Of a stretch of 16,341 nt of DNA, positions 14,648 through 16,341 are shown piece by piece. The stretch is taken from the NCBI GenBank assembly GCA_029287755.1, contig JARFQM010000410.1:1-16341 (forward strand), in the 5' to 3' direction. Numbering within the stretch: the first letter of the stretch is position 1; every line of letters starts with the position of its first letter. The notes under the pieces are model-generated. The model did not search any database and was not told the origin of the DNA. It worked only from the letters and a program-made list of their open reading frames with translations. This DNA is from Desulfofustis sp. (lineage in GTDB: Bacteria > Desulfobacterota > Desulfobulbia > Desulfobulbales > Desulfocapsaceae). The translations under genes were made by a program, and so were the position numbers.

Positions 14648-14653
14648 CCTCCC
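14648..14653 (-). promoter_or_regulatory. Shine-Dalgarno supporting a TTG start for mrpD
   Basis: Minus-strand GGGAGG five bases before TTG 14642. The next in-frame alternative is GTG at 14624, which lacks such a site. Confidence 0.6.
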
Positions 14654-14665
14654 GTCCGTGGCAGA

Positions 14666-15097
14666 TTATAAATGTTCGCCGGATGCAGTGACCTTATCCG
14701 GCTCCCGGTCCATTATCTGTTTCTGAATCTCATCTTCCTCGAGAGTTCCGTAATGAAAATAGATTTTCATGGCCAGCGCCAGAGCCACCCCGAGGGTCGC
14801 CACCGAGACGACAATGGCCGTAAGCATCAATACATGGGGCAGCGGATTGATGTAGTCGGCGGCATGTATCGCATGAGCTGCGTCGCCGTGGACGTGGGCG
14901 ATGATCGGCAGGGTGGCCCCCCGCTTGGCCCCGATCGATACATAAAAAAGTATGATTGCCGTCTGAAAGATATTCATGCCGATGATTTTCTTGACCAGGT
15001 TCTTCTTGGCAATCATCGCATACAGCCCGATCACGATGAGTAGGATCACCGCCCAGTAGTTATATTTGGCAATTATCAGGGTAGTGATCGCTTCCAT
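14666..15097 (-). CDS. mrpC: MrpC/MnhC (NuoK-like) antiporter subunit
   Basis: 143-residue membrane protein with three helices (about 13-30, 37-56, 88-112). The family hallmark NPLPHVLMLTAIVVSVA (84-100) is present, with His88 where many MrpC proteins have Gln. Between helices two and three is a histidine-rich loop (residues 63-82, with His68, His70, His76 and His79), which looks like an insertion relative to short MrpC proteins. The C-terminal tail is charged and cytoplasmic. I chose ATG 15097: it has GAAGGA seven bases upstream and directly follows the mrpB stop (TAG, then one base). The longer reading from 15133 would overlap mrpB by 35 bases. Confidence 0.9.
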   Translation of the reverse strand: MEAITTLIIAKYNYWAVILLIVIGLYAMIAKKNLVKKIIGMNIFQTAIILFYVSIGAKRGATLPIIAHVHGDAAHAIHAADYINPLPHVLMLTAIVVSVATLGVALALAMKIYFHYGTLEEDEIQKQIMDREPDKVTASGEHL

Positions 15098-15098
15098 G

Positions 15099-15929
15099 CT
15101 ACAGTCCTTCGTCCTGTTTTCCAGCCGAAGCAAGATTGTAATAGATCCACACCATCACCGCGGTGACCGCTATTCCCACACCAATTTCGACAATCAATAT
15201 GCCGTACGACCTGGCACTGACCGGATCGAGGCCCGGAACCAGCGACAAGCTGCTGTAGTTCAAAAATCCTGCTCCCAGGAGGATGCACAGCAACCCTGTG
15301 CCCAGGTAGATTATCACTCCGCCTGAACCGAGCAGCGCACTGGTCCTTTCACTGGTCCGCCTGAGCGCACTCCTCAGGTTGTTGGAAATGGCATAGAGGA
15401 TAATTGCCGCTCCGAAAATGACCCCGCCCTGGAATCCTCCGCCGGGGCTGTGGTGGCCGTGGGCGATCACATAGAGGGCAAAGAGCTGGACGAAGGGTAC
15501 CACCAGCCGGCAAGTCATGTTGATGATCACGTCACTGGGTACCCAGGCACTGTCGATTCTTTCAAATTCTTTAGTGTCCTCCGGCAGGCGCCCTCCCTTT
15601 TCAACCCGGAGGGTGAGACCGGTTGCCAGGTGACGGTAAAAACGGGCCTTCGGAGCCTTGCGATCGGTAATCCTCAAAAGAAAAAAACAGGCGAGGCCGG
15701 CGGAAAAAATCACCGCGGTTTCGAACAGGGTATCGTAGCCCCGATAATCTGCCAGGATGGCGGTCACCACGTTGGGCACCGAGGTGTCGTGGATGGCCTG
15801 TTCGATGTAATAGGGTGACACATGGGTGCTGGCCGGGGAACGGGCGTCGCCCAGATCGGGCAGCTCAAAGGAAATGGAGAAGAGCAGCCCCCCGAACACC
15901 ATGATCGCAATCAGCCCCAGCCTCTTCAA
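15099..15929 (-). CDS. mrpB: Fused MbhE-like and MrpB/MnhB antiporter subunit, TTG start
   Basis: 276-residue membrane protein with two parts. Residues 1-90 resemble MbhE, the piece corresponding to the far C-terminus of MrpA: a signal-like first helix, then DYRGYDTLFETAVIFSAGLA (61-80). Residues about 130-270 are MrpB, with the hallmark HGHHSPGGGFQGG (157-169) and four helices. In Pyrococcus Mbh these are separate genes (mbhE and mbhF); here they are one open frame. The start is TTG 15929, with GGAGG eight bases upstream, overlapping the stop of the DUF4040 gene (TTGA). It supports the Mbh-like order G-D-E/B-C-D, with no large MrpA gene in the visible part. Confidence 0.88.
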   Translation of the reverse strand: MKRLGLIAIMVFGGLLFSISFELPDLGDARSPASTHVSPYYIEQAIHDTSVPNVVTAILADYRGYDTLFETAVIFSAGLACFFLLRITDRKAPKARFYRHLATGLTLRVEKGGRLPEDTKEFERIDSAWVPSDVIINMTCRLVVPFVQLFALYVIAHGHHSPGGGFQGGVIFGAAIILYAISNNLRSALRRTSERTSALLGSGGVIIYLGTGLLCILLGAGFLNYSSLSLVPGLDPVSARSYGILIVEIGVGIAVTAVMVWIYYNLASAGKQDEGL

Positions 15930-16171
15930 TCTCTTGTCCTCCGGGTTGTACGGAACACTGCGGCGACGAAAAACACGGTACTTACCCCCGCCCCCACCGA
16001 TGCTTCAGTAAAGGAAACATCGACCGCACCCATGATGGACCAGAGCAGACACATCATGAAACTGTAGGCCCCGAACATGATCGCCGAGCCCAGCAGGTCC
16101 CTTATTGAAATGGCCGAGATTCCACAGATTATCACCATCAGCAGGATTATCAGATCGAGCTGCCAGATCAT
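15926..16171 (-). CDS. DUF4040 / MbhD-like antiporter subunit
   Basis: 81-residue membrane protein with three helices and the hallmark VDVSFTEASVGAGVSTVFF (about 50-68), corresponding to the DUF4040 segment of MrpA or to MbhD of the Pyrococcus membrane-bound hydrogenase. I place the start at ATG 16171: AGGGAA lies six bases upstream and the ATG overlaps the mrpG stop as ATGA. A GTG at 16201 would add ten charged residues inside mrpG and is less likely. It ends overlapping the TTG of the next gene. Confidence 0.87.
   Translation of the reverse strand: MIWQLDLIILLMVIICGISAISIRDLLGSAIMFGAYSFMMCLLWSIMGAVDVSFTEASVGAGVSTVFFVAAVFRTTRRTRD
15938..15942 (-). promoter_or_regulatory. Shine-Dalgarno supporting a TTG start for the MbhE-MrpB gene
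   Basis: Minus-strand GGAGG eight bases before TTG 15929. No ATG or GTG in that frame precedes the first membrane helix. Confidence 0.6.
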
Positions 16172-16302
16172 TTGCCGTTCCCTTTTTCGGGTGCTGTCCA
16201 CGGACTCAGACCGGCCCTGACACCCGCGTCGAGAATGGCGTGGGTAGCGGTTGGACTGGTAATGAACACGAAGACCACAATCAGAAGTATCTTCAAAGAG
16301 GT
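16168..16302 (-). CDS. mrpG: MrpG/MnhG antiporter subunit, C-terminal 44 codons only
   Basis: Partial, hand-translated. The visible C-terminus reads TSLKILLIVVFVFITSPTA followed by THAILDAGVRAGLSPW and a short charged tail, then TGA at 16170-16168. The (T)SLK.LLIV.F.F.TSPTA.HA pattern is the last helix and tail of MrpG (MbhC in the hydrogenase system). Its 5' part is missing because the contig runs into adapter sequence at 16303, so codons beyond that point are artificial. The stop overlaps the DUF4040 start (ATGA). Confidence 0.85.
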   Translation of the reverse strand, partial: TSLKILLIVVFVFITSPTATHAILDAGVRAGLSPWTAPEKGNGK

Positions 16303-16341
16303 CTGTCTCTTATACACATCTCCGAGCCCACGAGACCATTC
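16303..16341. other. Nextera (Tn5) sequencing adapter left on the contig end
   Basis: CTGTCTCTTATACACATCT (16303-16321) is the 19-base Tn5 mosaic end and CCGAGCCCACGAGAC (16322-16336) is the Illumina Nextera read-2 adapter stem; the last five bases (CATTC) are probably the start of an index. This is library sequence, not genome. Confidence 0.97.

Noticed and set aside
16303..16321. A real Tn5/IS50 insertion end
   Set aside because: The mosaic end is followed immediately by the synthetic Nextera stem CCGAGCCCACGAGAC, which does not occur in IS50, so this is library adapter.

Overview
This 16.3 kb window looks like a piece of a draft or metagenomic assembly from a Gram-negative, GC-rich anaerobe, most plausibly a member of the Desulfobacterota (Desulfobulbales-like). 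That placement is an inference. It rests on a two-gene acetyl-CoA carboxylase with fused AccA and AccD domains, a DsrE-family protein, an Mrp/Mbh-type antiporter module with several MrpD-like subunits, and an lnt gene, which implies an outer membrane with lipoproteins. The last 39 bases (16303-16341) are not genomic: they match an Illumina Nextera (Tn5) adapter, so the real sequence ends at about 16302.

Layout. (1) 1-2321, minus strand: a CorC-type CBS-domain protein followed, with a one-base TGATG overlap, by apolipoprotein N-acyltransferase (lnt), whose 3' end runs off the left edge. (2) 2322-2595: a divergent intergenic region with candidate promoters on both strands and a hairpin followed by a T-run. 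(3) 2596-6287, plus strand: a divergent biotin carboxylase and a 756-residue fused AccA-AccD carboxyltransferase. No biotin carrier protein is encoded here. (4) 6301-8831, minus strand: a DsrE-like protein, a GHMP kinase that closely resembles plant galacturonokinase (GalAK), and a sugar-1-phosphate nucleotidyltransferase. The kinase and nucleotidyltransferase overlap by ATGA. The three genes are bracketed by two related palindromic repeats, and one of these supplies the last 13 codons and the stop of the nucleotidyltransferase. (5) 8849-9334, minus strand: a stand-alone cyclic-nucleotide-binding-like domain without a DNA-binding domain. (6) 9388-16302, minus strand: an Mrp/Mbh-type cation/proton antiporter operon. 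In transcription order it holds mrpG (cut by the contig end), a DUF4040/MbhD-like gene, a fused MbhE-MrpB, mrpC, three different MrpD/NuoL-N-like ion-translocating subunits, and, between the second and third of these, two tiny membrane proteins of 42 and 82 residues.

How the genes work together. The acc pair should carry out the first step of fatty-acid synthesis together with a biotin carrier protein encoded elsewhere. The kinase and nucleotidyltransferase would make a sugar-1-phosphate and then a nucleotide sugar. The closest family resemblance I recall suggests galacturonate to GalA-1-P to UDP-GalA, an uncommon salvage-type route in bacteria. The Mrp-like operon encodes most of a membrane complex exchanging Na+ or another cation for H+; mrpE and mrpF are expected just beyond the right end. 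The most novel-looking points are the bacterial GalAK-like kinase/nucleotidyltransferase pair inside a repeat-bracketed cassette, the two uncharacterised small membrane proteins in the antiporter operon, and the different pattern of conserved lysines in the three MrpD-like subunits. I see no tRNA, rRNA, CRISPR array or transposase gene.
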